Source: Halomicroarcula saliterrae
GTDB lineage: Archaea > Halobacteriota > Halobacteria > Halobacteriales > Haloarculaceae
DNA: 64,000 nt
Assembly: GCF_031624395.1 (NCBI RefSeq)
Contig: NZ_JAMQON010000003.1
Coordinates: forward strand, 370,023-434,022
Direction of reading: 5' to 3'
Below are positions 50,775 through 60,565 of this stretch, piece by piece. Within the stretch, counting starts at the first letter, position 1. Every line of letters begins with the position of its first letter. Made by a program: the position numbers and the translations under genes. The notes under the pieces are model-generated. The model had not been told where the DNA came from. It did not search any database and was given only the letters and a program-made list of their open reading frames with translations.

Positions 50775-51230
50775 CTACCGAAGGTCGAGGTCGAACTGCT
50801 CGTGCTCGCTGGCGGTGTTGAGCACCACGGACGTGTTGGACTCCTTGATCTCCGGGTCGGTGAGCAGCTCCTTGATCTGGGCGTTCATCCCGTCGGTGTC
50901 GGTGAACTTGCCGACGGCGATGATGTCGTAGTCGCCCGTGACCTCGTATACCGATATCATCTGCTTGTGGCTCTGGAGGCTGTCCGTGACCTCGGGGAGC
51001 GACGACCCCTCCACCTTGAGCTGGATGATGGCGGTCACGTCGTAGCCGAGCGCGTCGTAGTCGACTTTCGGGGTGTAGCCGTTGATGATGCCCTCGTCCT
51101 CGAGGTCGGAGAGGTGATTCGAGACGGTGGTGACGGACACGTCGAGGTCTTCACCGAGGCTACGGAGGCTCGCGCGGCCATCCCCCAAAAGGGCATTCAC
51201 TAACTTGCGGTCGAGATTTTCGTACGTCAT
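50775..51230 (-). CDS. lrp: Lrp/AsnC-family transcriptional regulator
   Basis: This 151-residue regulator starts at the ATG at 51230 ([17 protein letters not shown]). The N-terminal helix-turn-helix reads [20 protein letters not shown], the C-terminal RAM domain shows [18 protein letters not shown] and [15 protein letters not shown]. It is divergent from glnA, a frequent arrangement in haloarchaea where Lrp proteins adjust glutamine synthetase and other nitrogen genes. TTAGAATTTTA about 26-36 bases upstream is its TATA region, which favours this start. Confidence 0.92.
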   Translation of the reverse strand: MTYENLDRKLVNALLGDGRASLRSLGEDLDVSVTTVSNHLSDLEDEGIINGYTPKVDYDALGYDVTAIIQLKVEGSSLPEVTDSLQSHKQMISVYEVTGDYDIIAVGKFTDTDGMNAQIKELLTDPEIKESNTSVVLNTASEHEQFDLDLR

Positions 51231-51261
51231 TACATCCACTCACGGTAGCGGGGGATTAGAA

Positions 51262-51311
51262 TTTTACGAATGTCCAAATGCGGCCGAGGAGGCCGAAATC
51301 CTTGCGTAAAA
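51262..51311. promoter_or_regulatory. Nested inverted repeats in the lrp/glnA spacer
   Basis: TTTTACG (51262-51268) and CGTAAAA (51305-51311) are inverse complements. They are nearly symmetrical around CGGCC-GAGGA-GGCCG (51281-51295). The outer half-sites overlap the lrp TATA region on one side and lie about 46 bases before glnA on the other. Lrp proteins bind as octamers to spaced half-sites and bend DNA, so joint control of both genes is plausible. Confidence 0.5.
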
Positions 51312-51356
51312 CGGCAGGGTTTTAGTAGTAGCAGTGGTCCTACCCGATGTCCAAGC

Positions 51357-52709
51357 ATGACAAGCGAACTTTCCGCTGAGGCCGAGGAGGTACTCGACGA
51401 AATCGATGAGCAGAACGTCGACTTCCTGCGCCTTCAGTTTACGGACATCCTCGGTACAATCAAGAACGTCTCGATCACGGCCGACCAGGCCGAGAAAGCA
51501 TTCACGGAGGGCATCTACTTCGACGGCTCCTCCATCAACGGCTTCGTCCGCATCCAGGAGTCCGACATGCGTCTGGACCCGGACCCGTCGACCTTCGCCG
51601 TCCTGCCGTGGCGAGAGAACGTCGAGGGTGGGTCCAGCGCTCGACTCATCTGTGACGTCATCGACACGTCGACCGGCGAGCCGTTCTCGGGCGACCCCCG
51701 CGGGGTCCTCAAGGACGCCATCGACCGCGCCGAGGACATGGGCTACGACGTCAACGCCGCCCCCGAGCCGGAGTTCTTCCTGTTCGAGGAAGACGAGGAC
51801 GGCCGCGCGACGACCAAGACCAACGACGCCGGCGGCTACTTCGACCTCGCGCCGAAGGACCTCGCCTCCGACGTCCGCCGTGACATCATCTACGGCCTCG
51901 AGGACATGGACTTCAACATCGAAGCGTCCCACCACGAGGTCGCCCAGGGCCAACACGAGATCAACTTCACGTACGACGACGCCCTGACCACGGCCGACAA
52001 CGTCGCCACCTTCCGGTCCGTCGTTCGCGCCATCGCGGCCGAACACGACCTGCACGCGACGTTCATGCCGAAACCCATCCCGCGCATCAACGGCTCGGGC
52101 ATGCACACGCACATCTCGCTGTTCCAGGACGGCGAGAACGCGTTCCACGACGAGGACGGTCAGTTCAACCTCTCGGACACCGCACAGAGCTTCATCGCGG
52201 GAATCCTCGACCACGCACCCGCCATCGCGGCCGTCACCAACCCGACCGTGAACTCCTACAAGCGCCTGGTCCCCGGCTACGAGGCACCCGTCTACGTCGC
52301 CTGGTCCGACCGGAACCGCTCGGCGCTCATCCGCAAGCCGGCCGCCCGCACCCCGGCCGCCTCGCGTATCGAGGCCCGCTTCCCCGACCCGTCCTGTAAC
52401 CCGTATCTCGCCTTCGCGGCGCTCATCCACGCCGGGCTGGACGGCATCGAGCGCGACCTCGAATGCGACGACCCGGTCCGCGAGAACATCTACGAGTTCG
52501 ACGAGGAGAAACGCGAGGAGTACGGCATCACCACGCTGCCCGAGAACCTCGGCGAGGCCATCGACGAGCTCGAACAGGACGAAGTCGTCAGCAGCGCGCT
52601 GGGCGAGCACGTCTACGAGAACTTCGTCGAGGCGAAGCGACAGGAGCACAAGGAGTACCTCGTCGACGTCTCCCAGTGGGAGCTCGACCAGTACCTCGAG
52701 ACGTTCTAA
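51357..52709 (+). CDS. glnA: Glutamine synthetase type I
   Basis: This 450-residue enzyme makes glutamine from glutamate, ammonia and ATP. It shows [20 protein letters not shown] near the start (cut as [14 protein letters not shown]), [10 protein letters not shown], the metal site [33 protein letters not shown] and [10 protein letters not shown] with [17 protein letters not shown] cut as [13 protein letters not shown]. The length and lack of the usual adenylylation-loop tyrosine segment fit archaeal GS. The ATG at 51357 is chosen; GGTTTTAGTAG upstream may be its TATA element. It is divergent from lrp. Its stop overlaps the convergent PAP2 gene by four bases. Confidence 0.97.
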   Translation: MTSELSAEAEEVLDEIDEQNVDFLRLQFTDILGTIKNVSITADQAEKAFTEGIYFDGSSINGFVRIQESDMRLDPDPSTFAVLPWRENVEGGSSARLICDVIDTSTGEPFSGDPRGVLKDAIDRAEDMGYDVNAAPEPEFFLFEEDEDGRATTKTNDAGGYFDLAPKDLASDVRRDIIYGLEDMDFNIEASHHEVAQGQHEINFTYDDALTTADNVATFRSVVRAIAAEHDLHATFMPKPIPRINGSGMHTHISLFQDGENAFHDEDGQFNLSDTAQSFIAGILDHAPAIAAVTNPTVNSYKRLVPGYEAPVYVAWSDRNRSALIRKPAARTPAASRIEARFPDPSCNPYLAFAALIHAGLDGIERDLECDDPVRENIYEFDEEKREEYGITTLPENLGEAIDELEQDEVVSSALGEHVYENFVEAKRQEHKEYLVDVSQWELDQYLETF

Positions 52710-53611
52710 GCGGTCTCACGCAGGCTTTTTTTCGCGACGCGCTCACCGACCAGCGGCAGCGACAGCACCGCTCCCATCCCGACGGCCGTGAGCAGGCCGA
52801 TAACCGGGTCCGGCGGCTCCAGTGCCAGGACACCGACGGTGAGCGCAGCGAGCATCGGCCCGCCCAGCCCGGCCGTGACCGCCGCGCCCCGCCGGGTCGG
52901 TGCCGGGACCTCGTCCAGCGCCGTCCAGACGACCAGCCCGCCGACGCCCAGCCCGAGCGCGGCGGCGGTGTCACGGGTCAGCGCCCCGGCGACGACGCCG
53001 ACGGCGGCCACGACGGTCACGAACGCGAACACTCGCGCCGGCGTCCGGAGCTTCGTCAGGGCGAACCACAGTACCGTCACCGCGATGGCCGAACCGGCGA
53101 CGACGTCGACGAGATAGTGGACGCCCAGGACGAGCCGGGACAGCGAGACGACCGCGGCGACCCCTCCCGCGACCGCGTAGCGCTGTCGCCGGGTGCCGAC
53201 CTGCAACGCCCACGCGAGCCCGCCCCAGACGAGGACCGTCGTCGTGGCGTGGCCGCTCGGGAACCCGTACCCCCGGCCGGTGACGACCGACTCGTAGAAC
53301 GCCCCGACGGGCCACGGGAGGCCGGACGCGGCGGCCACCATCCCCGCGCTCGGCGGCCGCGGGAACGCGAAGAGGACTTTCAGGGAGACGGAGACCGCGG
53401 CGGCGCTGGCGAGCAGAGCGAGCACCGTTGCGCCCCGCTTCCGGCTCAGTCCGTCGCCCAGACGCGGCGTTACAGTCCCGAACCAGTAGGCCAGCACGCT
53501 CAGTGTGGAGACGAACCAGAAGTCCCCGAGCTGCGTGACGACGGCGAAACAGACGGCGACCGCGGTCGGCAGCTCCGCGAGGAGCTCGGTGAGGCCGACG
53601 CCGCGGTTCAT
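52706..53611 (-). CDS. PAP2-family membrane phosphatase
   Basis: This 301-residue membrane protein carries the three PAP2 phosphatase motifs: KVLFAFPRP (Lys...Arg-Pro), FPSGHAT (His) and [16 protein letters not shown] (Arg, His, Asp). About eight hydrophobic segments surround them. The family removes phosphate from lipid phosphates or polyprenyl pyrophosphates on the outer face of the membrane. It overlaps the YihY-like gene by four bases (the ATG at 53611), so the two are co-translated. Confidence 0.9.
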   Translation of the reverse strand: MNRGVGLTELLAELPTAVAVCFAVVTQLGDFWFVSTLSVLAYWFGTVTPRLGDGLSRKRGATVLALLASAAAVSVSLKVLFAFPRPPSAGMVAAASGLPWPVGAFYESVVTGRGYGFPSGHATTTVLVWGGLAWALQVGTRRQRYAVAGGVAAVVSLSRLVLGVHYLVDVVAGSAIAVTVLWFALTKLRTPARVFAFVTVVAAVGVVAGALTRDTAAALGLGVGGLVVWTALDEVPAPTRRGAAVTAGLGGPMLAALTVGVLALEPPDPVIGLLTAVGMGAVLSLPLVGERVAKKSLRETA

Positions 53612-54828
53612 CCACGCCAGTCGCGCACCCTATCGAGCGCTCGGCCGGGCAGACCCGTGACTTGCAGGCCGACGCCGACCACGACCATCACGACGTACAG
53701 TCCCAGCGTCGAGAGCCAGATCACGAGCATCGCCAGTACGGCCCACAGCCCCCGCAAGTAGTAGAACGCGCCGAGCGTCATTATCGTCCCGTACAGCAGG
53801 ACGACGTAGGGGCCCCAGCCGCGGGCGTGACCCCGACGCATCCGTCGACGGACGTACTGCTTGAGGTCGCTCTCGACGTCGTCGCGGTGGAGCGTTCGGT
53901 CCTCCACGTCGTCGCGGAACTCCTCGAACTCCTCGCGTAGCTTTTCGAGCTCCTCGTCGGTCAGGTCGTCGACACCGTCCGGCGGCGGTGTCTCGCTGTC
54001 GGCTTCCTCGCTCATCGCTTTGTTGGACCCTCGAAGGGACTCGTGTTGTAATTGCCGGTCCGTGCCGCCGGTCAACACGGCGTTGAGGACGGCGCCCACG
54101 AGCAGGAGCTGGCCGGCGAAGTAGAACCACGTCACGAGCAGGAGGACGCCGCCGATGACGCCGTACAGCTGGAACCCGCCGGCGACGGAGGCATAGAGGC
54201 CGAACAGGGTCGCGAGCGCCGTCCAGCCGACGGCGGCAAACAGCGTCCCCGGGAGGGCCTCGCGGGCTGTCATCTGCGTGTCGGGGAACAGATAGTACAG
54301 CGGGAGAAAGGCCACGACGAATATCGGGACCAGCGCCAGTCCCGAGAGCGCCACGTCCACGCCGAAGACGGCGCCGAGCGTACCGACGGCGGCAAAGCCC
54401 ACCAGCGCGAGGCCGATGCCGGCCAGCGCCGCCACCGCGTCGACGACGCTGTCGAGGAACCCCCCTGACTCGTGGGTGTCGTAGATGCGCGAGAACGCGG
54501 TGTCGACGCCGCGGAACACCTTCAGCGACCCCCAGACCATCACTGCGAGGCTGACAGCGGTCGCCCCGCCGCGACCGCTCGCGTTCGTCAGCGCCGACCC
54601 GACCAGCCGCGCCGCCTGCGGTGTCAGCGCCGTCCCGAGGGCGGCGACCACCTCCTCGGCGAACGACTCGCCCCCGACGAACGTGGCGACGGCGAGCCCA
54701 AGCAACAGCAGCGGCAACAGCGAGACGAACATGTAGTAGGCGATGCTGGCCGAGAGAAAGGAGACCTGCTGGGTCCGGACGGCGCTGACGAGGTCCCGGC
54801 TCACGGTGACGGCGCGATTCCGGTTCAC
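53608..54828 (-). CDS. YihY/BrkB-family membrane protein with C-terminal extension
   Basis: This 406-residue protein has the YihY core, with SFLSASIAYYMFVSLLPLLL, RLVGSALTNASGRGG, WGSLKVFRGVDTAFSRIY and GGVLLLVTWFYFAGQLLLVG as typical segments. After about residue 270 it has an acidic coiled stretch (LTDEELEKLREEFEEFRDDV) and two more hydrophobic segments. That extension is not part of the usual family and may bind a partner. The GTG at 54828 is chosen because CTATATG lies about 25 bases before it; an ATG at 54918 would add 30 residues. Function of the family is unclear. Confidence 0.85.
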   Translation of the reverse strand: MNRNRAVTVSRDLVSAVRTQQVSFLSASIAYYMFVSLLPLLLLGLAVATFVGGESFAEEVVAALGTALTPQAARLVGSALTNASGRGGATAVSLAVMVWGSLKVFRGVDTAFSRIYDTHESGGFLDSVVDAVAALAGIGLALVGFAAVGTLGAVFGVDVALSGLALVPIFVVAFLPLYYLFPDTQMTAREALPGTLFAAVGWTALATLFGLYASVAGGFQLYGVIGGVLLLVTWFYFAGQLLLVGAVLNAVLTGGTDRQLQHESLRGSNKAMSEEADSETPPPDGVDDLTDEELEKLREEFEEFRDDVEDRTLHRDDVESDLKQYVRRRMRRGHARGWGPYVVLLYGTIMTLGAFYYLRGLWAVLAMLVIWLSTLGLYVVMVVVGVGLQVTGLPGRALDRVRDWRG

Positions 54829-54932
54829 AGGTAGCTGTCGAACGGCCACCACATATAGCTCCGCGACGTCCGCGATGTGTGCGGGTTTCACTCCCACACA
54901 GAGTTTATCACCCGCCACTGCGAGGTCCGGAC

Positions 54933-55340
54933 ATGGAGACGGCCATACGGACGGGGACGATGCAGGTGACGGTGCTGTGTCTCGTCGCCGCCGCTATCCT
55001 GCTCGCGCTCGGGCTGGCCGGCGCGGCGGCCTCGCTGGTGCTCGTCGGTGTCTTCCTCGCGCTGGCGGTCGGGCTGTATCTCACCCGTCCGACGCCACAC
55101 GTCGGCCCGGTCCTCGGAATCGACGTCGACGGCTTGCTCGACTCACTGTGGCTCGCCCCGGTCCTCGCGGCGCTCCCGCTCCTTCTGGAGCCGGCGGCCT
55201 CGCCCGAGGAACTGCAGGCGCTGGGCGGCCTGCTCGGCCTGCTCGGCATGGTGAACTACTTCCTCCGGCCGGTGTATCTGCTGGCCTACGCCGTCGTCGA
55301 GACGATACAGCGGTGGGGCAGCGGCTCGGCGGAGCGCTAG
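54933..55340 (+). CDS. Small membrane protein of 135 residues, unknown
   Basis: The product begins with a short polar N-terminus ([10 protein letters not shown]) and has two tightly spaced hydrophobic segments, [18 protein letters not shown] and [18 protein letters not shown], followed by a third and fourth, [15 protein letters not shown] and [20 protein letters not shown]. The ATG at 54933 is preferred to the GTG at 54879. It is divergent from the YihY gene, and GAGTTTATCA near 54901 is the probable TATA element. Its end overlaps the trm1 stop by four bases. Confidence 0.72.
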   Translation: METAIRTGTMQVTVLCLVAAAILLALGLAGAAASLVLVGVFLALAVGLYLTRPTPHVGPVLGIDVDGLLDSLWLAPVLAALPLLLEPAASPEELQALGGLLGLLGMVNYFLRPVYLLAYAVVETIQRWGSGSAER

Positions 55341-56440
55341 TCGGCGGTCGCTTCGCGGATTTCGACCACGTCGGCGTCGGTCTTGACCGTCGTCCCGCCG
55401 TAGTGCGTTCGCGAGGCCTCGTAGCCCGCCGACCGCAGTTTCTCGATGAAGGTGTCCATCGCCTCGGCGCCGCGGCCCCAGCGCTTGCAGAGGCGGTGCT
55501 GGTCGTAGTGGGTCGGCGTGTCCAGCTCGGCTGCCAGCGTCGAAAGCAGCGACTCGACCTTCCCGGCGGTCCCCATCTCCTCGGTGACGTGGTCGGTGAC
55601 CGCCTCGGCGAAGGCCGGCTCGCAGGTCCGGGCCAGCCAGATGGGGCCGGCGGTCTGGAGGTGTTCGTCGCAGTGCGGGCATGCGTCGGGGGCGTCGGCG
55701 ATGAGCCCGCGCTCCGCCTCCCGCCAGAGACAGCGCTGGCAGTAGTAGACGTGGCCCAGCTCGTCGATGCAGTCGTTGGCTACCTTGGCCCCGTGGTCGA
55801 ACTCCAGATAGGTGCGGACGTAGTGACTCGTCGCGTGGCTCAGTATCGGCCGGGCGGCGATGTCGTAGCGGGCGGCGGTCCGGACCATCGCCGACAGCAG
55901 GACCCGAAGCCCCATCTCGGCGTGGAACTCCGTGTTTCGCGGCACTGCGCCGTAGCTGCGGACGCCGCTCTCGAAGTGGGCGCCACACAGCGGCGCGGTG
56001 TCGGTGGCGGTGACACAGAGCAGGTGTTTCGTGCCCTGCACCGCGGCGTCGGCGAACGGAATCGGCGTCCCGAACGGGTCGAGGTCGACCACGTCGAACG
56101 CCTCCGAGTGCATGAGGACGTTGGCGTTCTCGTGGTGGACCTCGCCGTCGAGGCCGTTCGCGTCGAGGTTCTCCCGGCACAGCACTACGGCGTCGTCGTC
56201 CACGTCACACAGCGCCGTCTCCCAGCCGTCGGCCGCCGCTCGGACGCCGCGGATGCCACTGGCGGCGGTGGCGTCGAGATACGTCTCGACCCGCGGTGTC
56301 CGCTCCCGGTAGGCCCGCAACGTCGCCACGGTCAGGTCTCGATTCAGCTCCTGGACGGGGTTGAAAAACACGTCGGCTCCCTTCCCCGCGTCGGGCTGTT
56401 CGGGGACCGTGACGGTCACCTGCCCTTCACTGACGCGCAT
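55337..56440 (-). CDS. trm1: tRNA (guanine26-N2)-dimethyltransferase Trm1
   Basis: This 367-residue enzyme methylates G26 of tRNA to N2,N2-dimethylguanosine. It begins with a strand pair and [13 protein letters not shown], then the SAM site [28 protein letters not shown] (the DPFG catalytic motif) and [14 protein letters not shown]. Cys pairs YCQRC and CPHC in the C-terminal domain form a zinc site seen in archaeal Trm1. Length and motif order match the family. It starts at the ATG at 56440, 48 bases from the kinase gene's stop. Confidence 0.95.
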   Translation of the reverse strand: MRVSEGQVTVTVPEQPDAGKGADVFFNPVQELNRDLTVATLRAYRERTPRVETYLDATAASGIRGVRAAADGWETALCDVDDDAVVLCRENLDANGLDGEVHHENANVLMHSEAFDVVDLDPFGTPIPFADAAVQGTKHLLCVTATDTAPLCGAHFESGVRSYGAVPRNTEFHAEMGLRVLLSAMVRTAARYDIAARPILSHATSHYVRTYLEFDHGAKVANDCIDELGHVYYCQRCLWREAERGLIADAPDACPHCDEHLQTAGPIWLARTCEPAFAEAVTDHVTEEMGTAGKVESLLSTLAAELDTPTHYDQHRLCKRWGRGAEAMDTFIEKLRSAGYEASRTHYGGTTVKTDADVVEIREATAD

Positions 56441-56488
56441 ACCGACTCCTGCCGGCGACGGCCGTTAAGTCGTTCGGACGCCCGCGAG

Positions 56489-58168
56489 TCAGTGCTTCTC
56501 ACGCACAGTCGCTTCGGCCGCGACTGGGAGCCGGACCGTCACCGTCGTACCGCCGCTCCTGTCGAAGGAGAGCTCGCCGCCGAGCGAGGTCGTCGCCCAG
56601 CGGACCAGCCAGAGCCCCATCCCGCTGCCGTGTTCGAGGGCGGTCTCCTGGCCCCGCTGTAACACCGCCAGCTCGTGCTCCGGAATGCCCGGTCCGTCGT
56701 CGGCGACCGAGAGCGAGACCGCGTCGTCCTCGACTGTCGCCCGCACCGTGACCGCGGCGTCGGGGACGTGCTGGAGGGCGTTTTCGACGAGGTTCTCGAC
56801 GACGACGCCGAGCAACACCGGCTGGCTCTCGACGGTGCAGTCCGCCGGGACGTCGACGGTCACGGTGCCGCCGTACTCGGCCGAAAGCGGCGCGACGGTC
56901 TCCTCGACGAGCCCGCGCAGGTCGACGGGTTCGAGCGCCGCCTCGTCGCTCCCCGCCTCCGAGAGCGTGCGGGCCTTATCGCCCGAGGCGACGAGCCGGT
57001 CGACGGCCCGTTCGATGGTCGCCGCGTGGTCGGCCGACTCCCCGTCGAGGGTGTCCGCGAGCAGCTCCGCGCGGGCCTGGATGACGACGCTCTCGTTGCG
57101 GACGTTGTGTCTGAGAAACCGGTTCAACACCTCTAGACGCCGCTCCCGCCGTATCTCGTCGGTGATGTCCTGGAAGACGACGGTGTAGCCGAGCCGGGTG
57201 CCAGCGCCGTCGGTGAGCTCGGTCTGTTGCAGCTTGTACTGCCGGCGGCGGCCGCTGTTCTCGACGCCGAAGCGGTCGTCGTCCTCGCCCGGCCGGAACC
57301 GGCCCCCGTCGACGTGCCCGTCCAGCGGCTCGGTCAGAGCGTCGCGCTTCGGGACGCCGAGCATCGCCTCCGCGGCGGGATTGAGATTCACGACGCGGCC
57401 CGCCACGTCCACGATAGCCACCGGCGTCGCGATGTCGTCGATGGCCGCCCGCTCGCCCGCCCGACGGGTCGCCGGATGGAACTCGAACATATCGCTGCGG
57501 ACGAACGCGTAGCCGTCGAGCGCGAGATGCGGGAGGAAGGCGAGCGTCGTCAGGTTCACCGCCGGGCCGATGCCGAGCGCCCAGGCGAGCACCGCCAGCC
57601 CGGGCGGAACCGGGCTCAGCCCCACCGCGATGGCTTCCCGACGGTACAGCGGCCCGTAGCTGAGCACGGTGTCGAACACCAGCATCGTCCCGAACACGAC
57701 GAACAGCATCGTGCCGAAAATCGACAGATAGCCGAGCGGCTGGATGGCGGTCTCGACGACCGACGCCGTCCCGCTCGCCGTCACCCGCGCGCCGGTCCAC
57801 AGCAGCCCGTGTGCGCCGTTCGTCAGCGCGAGCACCGACACCGCTCCCGGGACGACCGCGAGACCGCGAAACAGCGGACTCTCGAGGATGGCCCGGCGGC
57901 CGGTGTACCCCAGCGCGAACGCGAGGAAGAAGTAGCCCAGCCACAGCAGACAGACCCACGTCGTCGCCTCCAGCGCCAGCCGAACGGACGGCCTCGACAC
58001 CAGCAGCGCAACGCCGTAGACGACCGACCAGACGGTGATGGTCGCGATGGTCGCGACGAACCACCGCGCGCCCGGTTTGTCCCAGTGCGCTCTGAGCTGT
58101 GCCAGCACGTACAGCGACCCGACTCCCGCCCCGAACGACCCCAGTGCGAGCCACGGGATGTCGGCCAT
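56489..58168 (-). CDS. Sensor histidine kinase with 7TM N-terminal domain and PAS domain
   Basis: This 559-residue kinase has seven hydrophobic segments in the first 220 residues, from LALGSFGAGVGSLYVLA to LTTLAFLPHLALDGYAF (the HisKA_7TM sensor), a PAS domain with VAIVDVAGRVVNLNPAAEAM and YTVVFQDITDEIRRE cut short, a phospho-acceptor helix FLRHNVRNESVV (His) and an ATPase domain with ENLVENALQHV (N box), VADDGPGIPE (G1) and GSGMGLWLVRW (G2). The ATG at 58168 (MADIPWLALG) is chosen because hydrophobic sequence starts at once. No response regulator is adjacent. Confidence 0.92.
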   Translation of the reverse strand: MADIPWLALGSFGAGVGSLYVLAQLRAHWDKPGARWFVATIATITVWSVVYGVALLVSRPSVRLALEATTWVCLLWLGYFFLAFALGYTGRRAILESPLFRGLAVVPGAVSVLALTNGAHGLLWTGARVTASGTASVVETAIQPLGYLSIFGTMLFVVFGTMLVFDTVLSYGPLYRREAIAVGLSPVPPGLAVLAWALGIGPAVNLTTLAFLPHLALDGYAFVRSDMFEFHPATRRAGERAAIDDIATPVAIVDVAGRVVNLNPAAEAMLGVPKRDALTEPLDGHVDGGRFRPGEDDDRFGVENSGRRRQYKLQQTELTDGAGTRLGYTVVFQDITDEIRRERRLEVLNRFLRHNVRNESVVIQARAELLADTLDGESADHAATIERAVDRLVASGDKARTLSEAGSDEAALEPVDLRGLVEETVAPLSAEYGGTVTVDVPADCTVESQPVLLGVVVENLVENALQHVPDAAVTVRATVEDDAVSLSVADDGPGIPEHELAVLQRGQETALEHGSGMGLWLVRWATTSLGGELSFDRSGGTTVTVRLPVAAEATVREKH

Positions 58169-58327
58169 GACACATCGTGAGTCTCGGGCCTGTTTTACGC
58201 TTCCGGGCCAGTAATCACGGCTGAAAACGGCCAACTGCTCTCCGACGCCATCCCGGTGCCACACCGGAGCTATCAGGTCACCCGGCCGAGCCGACGCTGT
58301 TTTGTCGGCGCTGTCCGTATCGAGCGT

Positions 58328-58675
58328 GTGACCGCTGTCGAGGAATGGGTGGCCCAATTAGCGGACGCCGGGGAGCTGACCCCGGAGCTAGTCTCCGCTA
58401 TCGTCGACGTCCACGGCAAACGCGGCCGCCAGGCCATCGAAGCCGTCGGCGAGGGCCGCGTCAAGCGGTACCGGGACTTCACGGTCGTCGTCGGCCACGC
58501 GGACGAGTACATCGTCGAGGACGGCCAGTGTGGCTGTGCCGACGCCGAGTACAATCTCGACCGCGAGGACCCCGAGCAGCTGTGCTGGCACGCCATCGCC
58601 GTCCGCATCGCCGACGCCATCGACGCCGTCGACGCCCACGACATGTGGTACTCGGACGTTCGTGACTTCCTATAG
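58328..58675 (+). CDS. SWIM zinc-finger domain protein
   Basis: This 115-residue protein starts with GTG at 58328. The second half contains QCGC followed 15 residues later by CWH, that is C-x-C-x15-C-x-H, the SWIM zinc finger. The first half is helical (VEEWVAQLADAGELTPELV) with a short strand RDFTVVVGHADEYIVEDG leading into the finger. SWIM proteins bind DNA or partners; archaeal ones often occur with helicases or recombination mediators, none of which adjoin here. A strong hairpin follows the stop codon. Confidence 0.85.
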   Translation: MTAVEEWVAQLADAGELTPELVSAIVDVHGKRGRQAIEAVGEGRVKRYRDFTVVVGHADEYIVEDGQCGCADAEYNLDREDPEQLCWHAIAVRIADAIDAVDAHDMWYSDVRDFL

Positions 58676-58690
58676 TACCTTTTTACTGCA

Positions 58691-58730
58691 GGGGTTTCCT
58701 CGGCCGACTCCGTCGGCCTGCGGGAACCCC
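58691..58730 (+). terminator. Terminator hairpin after the SWIM gene
   Basis: GGGGTTTCC (58691-58699) pairs with GGGAACCCC (58722-58730) with one G-T pair, and inside it GGCCGA (58702-58707) pairs with TCGGCC (58713-58718) around a five-base loop. A TTTTTAC run lies just before it and CCCTTTGCAAAAATC follows. The remaining 186 bases to the next gene contain CGCTCGCC-GAC-GGCGAGCG, another hairpin, and no gene. Confidence 0.6.
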
Positions 58731-58916
58731 CCTTTGCAAAAATCTACGCTAAAAACTCCCTTCACGCTCCCTCGCGCTGCTCGGTCGCGTGAAGTGAAAC
58801 CGCTCGCCGACGGCGAGCGGTATGCGCCCTGCGACAGCCTGCCCGTCCCCGTCCTCGCGCGATGAAACGCGCTTCACGGCCACCACGACCGCCGGCTGCG
58901 CCGCCAATCGCCGCCC

Positions 58917-59642
58917 TCAGCCAACCGGCCGCCCGCCACCGTACGTCACCTCGCCCTCGAACGCGAACCGGGCGAGCGCACGGTCGCCGAGGTCGAGGTC
59001 GCGCAGCGTCGCCGACCGGTCGTGGTAGCCGACCATGACCTCGAACTCGCGGGACAGCGGTCGGACCCCGAAGCGGCCGGCCATGCTGACTGGGAGCGCT
59101 TCGAGTTCGCCGTCCCGGACCGTGTAGCTGGTCGTCCCGTAGGTGGCCGGCCAGGTCCGCGGACGCGCGATATCTACGGTGACGACGTGGTCGCCGTCCT
59201 CGACGACGCTCGTCGTGCGTCGGGACCCCTCGTCGTGGTGAGATATCCGGGCGACCGTCTTCGGGAATCCCCACACCTCGTCGCCGAGCGCGCGGGCGGG
59301 TTCGGTCGTCACCGGGAGCGAGTGGACGTAGCCGCCGTACTCCCCGGTCGCGAGGGGGACCAGCGGGCGCGGTGACGGCCGGGGCGTCGCCGTCAGGACG
59401 ACCGCGAGCTCGTCGTAGGGGCGCATCGCATCGTCGCCGATGCGGTGGTATTCGACGGCGAGGACGGTGACGGTGGCCCGCCGCGGGGTGAGCCGAACCG
59501 GCCGGAGCCCATCGGGCAGCAACTCGGCGACGGCGGCGCTGTCGGCGGGCATCGTCACGCCGGTTATTGTCGCCGCCGTCTCCAGGGGCAGCGTCACGGT
59601 CTGGCCCGTCGAGAGGGTCACGCTCCCGCCGTCGGCGGTCAT
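58917..59642 (-). CDS. Acetoacetate decarboxylase-like protein
   Basis: This 241-residue protein matches the ADC fold: AATITGVTMPADSAAVAELL at the start (cut as ITGVTMPADS), RPYDELAVVLTA, YVHSLPVTTEPARALG and the key segment DEVWGFPKTVARIS, in which ADC enzymes place the active-site lysine. The late segment MAGRFGVRPLSRE completes the fold. The reaction need not be acetoacetate decarboxylation; many family members are of unknown function. The ATG at 59642 overlaps the stop of the SDR gene (ATGA), so both are in one operon. Confidence 0.87.
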   Translation of the reverse strand: MTADGGSVTLSTGQTVTLPLETAATITGVTMPADSAAVAELLPDGLRPVRLTPRRATVTVLAVEYHRIGDDAMRPYDELAVVLTATPRPSPRPLVPLATGEYGGYVHSLPVTTEPARALGDEVWGFPKTVARISHHDEGSRRTTSVVEDGDHVVTVDIARPRTWPATYGTTSYTVRDGELEALPVSMAGRFGVRPLSREFEVMVGYHDRSATLRDLDLGDRALARFAFEGEVTYGGGRPVG

Positions 59643-60487
59643 CGCCACCACCGCGCCAGCCGCGTCGTCAGTCGGCCGAACCAGCGCACCGCCGGGTCCG
59701 ACAGCCACGCTGGGAGCCGCTCGGTCCACCGCAGCAACGCCGCGGGCCGGCCGACCGTGTAGCGTGCGCGGGGGTCGTCCTCGGTCGCCGCGTCGAGAAT
59801 CCTCGCCGCGACCCGTTCGGGGGCCATCGCCAGCGGGCCGCCGTCGAGCCCCCAGCCGCGTTCTAAGTCCTCGTACACTGCGTCGTAGTCGGCCGTCCGG
59901 TCGTCGGCGAGCTTCCCGCGGGCGTTCTCGGCGAAGGTCGTCTCGACCCACGCGGGCTCGACGAGCGAGACGTGGACGGCGGGGTTGTCGGCCAGTTCCA
60001 TCCGGAGCGCGTCGGTCATCGACGACAGCGCGGCCTTCGCGCCGCTGTAGGCGCCCATGCCCGGGTAGGCGTTCCGCCCGAGCACGCTGGAGACGTTGAC
60101 GATGCGGCCGCCGGCGCGGCGCATCTCCGGCAGGACCGCCCGCGCGAGTCGGTGTGGGCCGTGCGCGACGACGTCGAACACGTCACGAACGACCTCGGGG
60201 TCCACGTCCTCTATCGGCCCCGGTGCGGCGTAGCCGGCGTTGTTGACAAGGCAGTCGACACCGCCGGTCTCCGCACGGACGGCGTCCGCGACGGCGCGAC
60301 ACTGCTCGTCGCTGGTCACGTCTAGCTCCCGCGTCCGACAGCGCTCGCGGACCCGTTCGGGCAACGGCGTCGACACGTCGGTGGCGTAGACTGTCCACCC
60401 GCGAGCGGCGAAGGCACGCGCCGTCGCGGCGCCGATACCGGAGCCGGCGCCGGTCAGCAGTACCACCGGTTCCGCGTCGGAGGTCAT
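59639..60487 (-). CDS. Short-chain dehydrogenase/reductase (SDR)
   Basis: This 282-residue oxidoreductase shows VLLTGAGSGIGAATARAFAA (NAD(P) loop TGxxxGIG), VDCLVNNAGYAAPG (NAG), VNVSSVLGR (catalytic Ser) and MGAYSGAKAALSS (YxxxK). YATDVST after the second strand, with an acidic residue, favours NAD. The C-terminal part adds a helical region after residue 230. Its gene overlaps the decarboxylase-like gene, so the two may act in one small pathway, for example on a keto acid and its alcohol; the substrate is unknown. Confidence 0.9.
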   Translation of the reverse strand: MTSDAEPVVLLTGAGSGIGAATARAFAARGWTVYATDVSTPLPERVRERCRTRELDVTSDEQCRAVADAVRAETGGVDCLVNNAGYAAPGPIEDVDPEVVRDVFDVVAHGPHRLARAVLPEMRRAGGRIVNVSSVLGRNAYPGMGAYSGAKAALSSMTDALRMELADNPAVHVSLVEPAWVETTFAENARGKLADDRTADYDAVYEDLERGWGLDGGPLAMAPERVAARILDAATEDDPRARYTVGRPAALLRWTERLPAWLSDPAVRWFGRLTTRLARWWR

Positions 60488-60565
60488 ACGTAGAAATAAC
60501 TCCCGCTCGACACAAGAACCTCACCGTCGGGCATCCCTGCACCTCCGGTGCGGTACGACGCTCCG

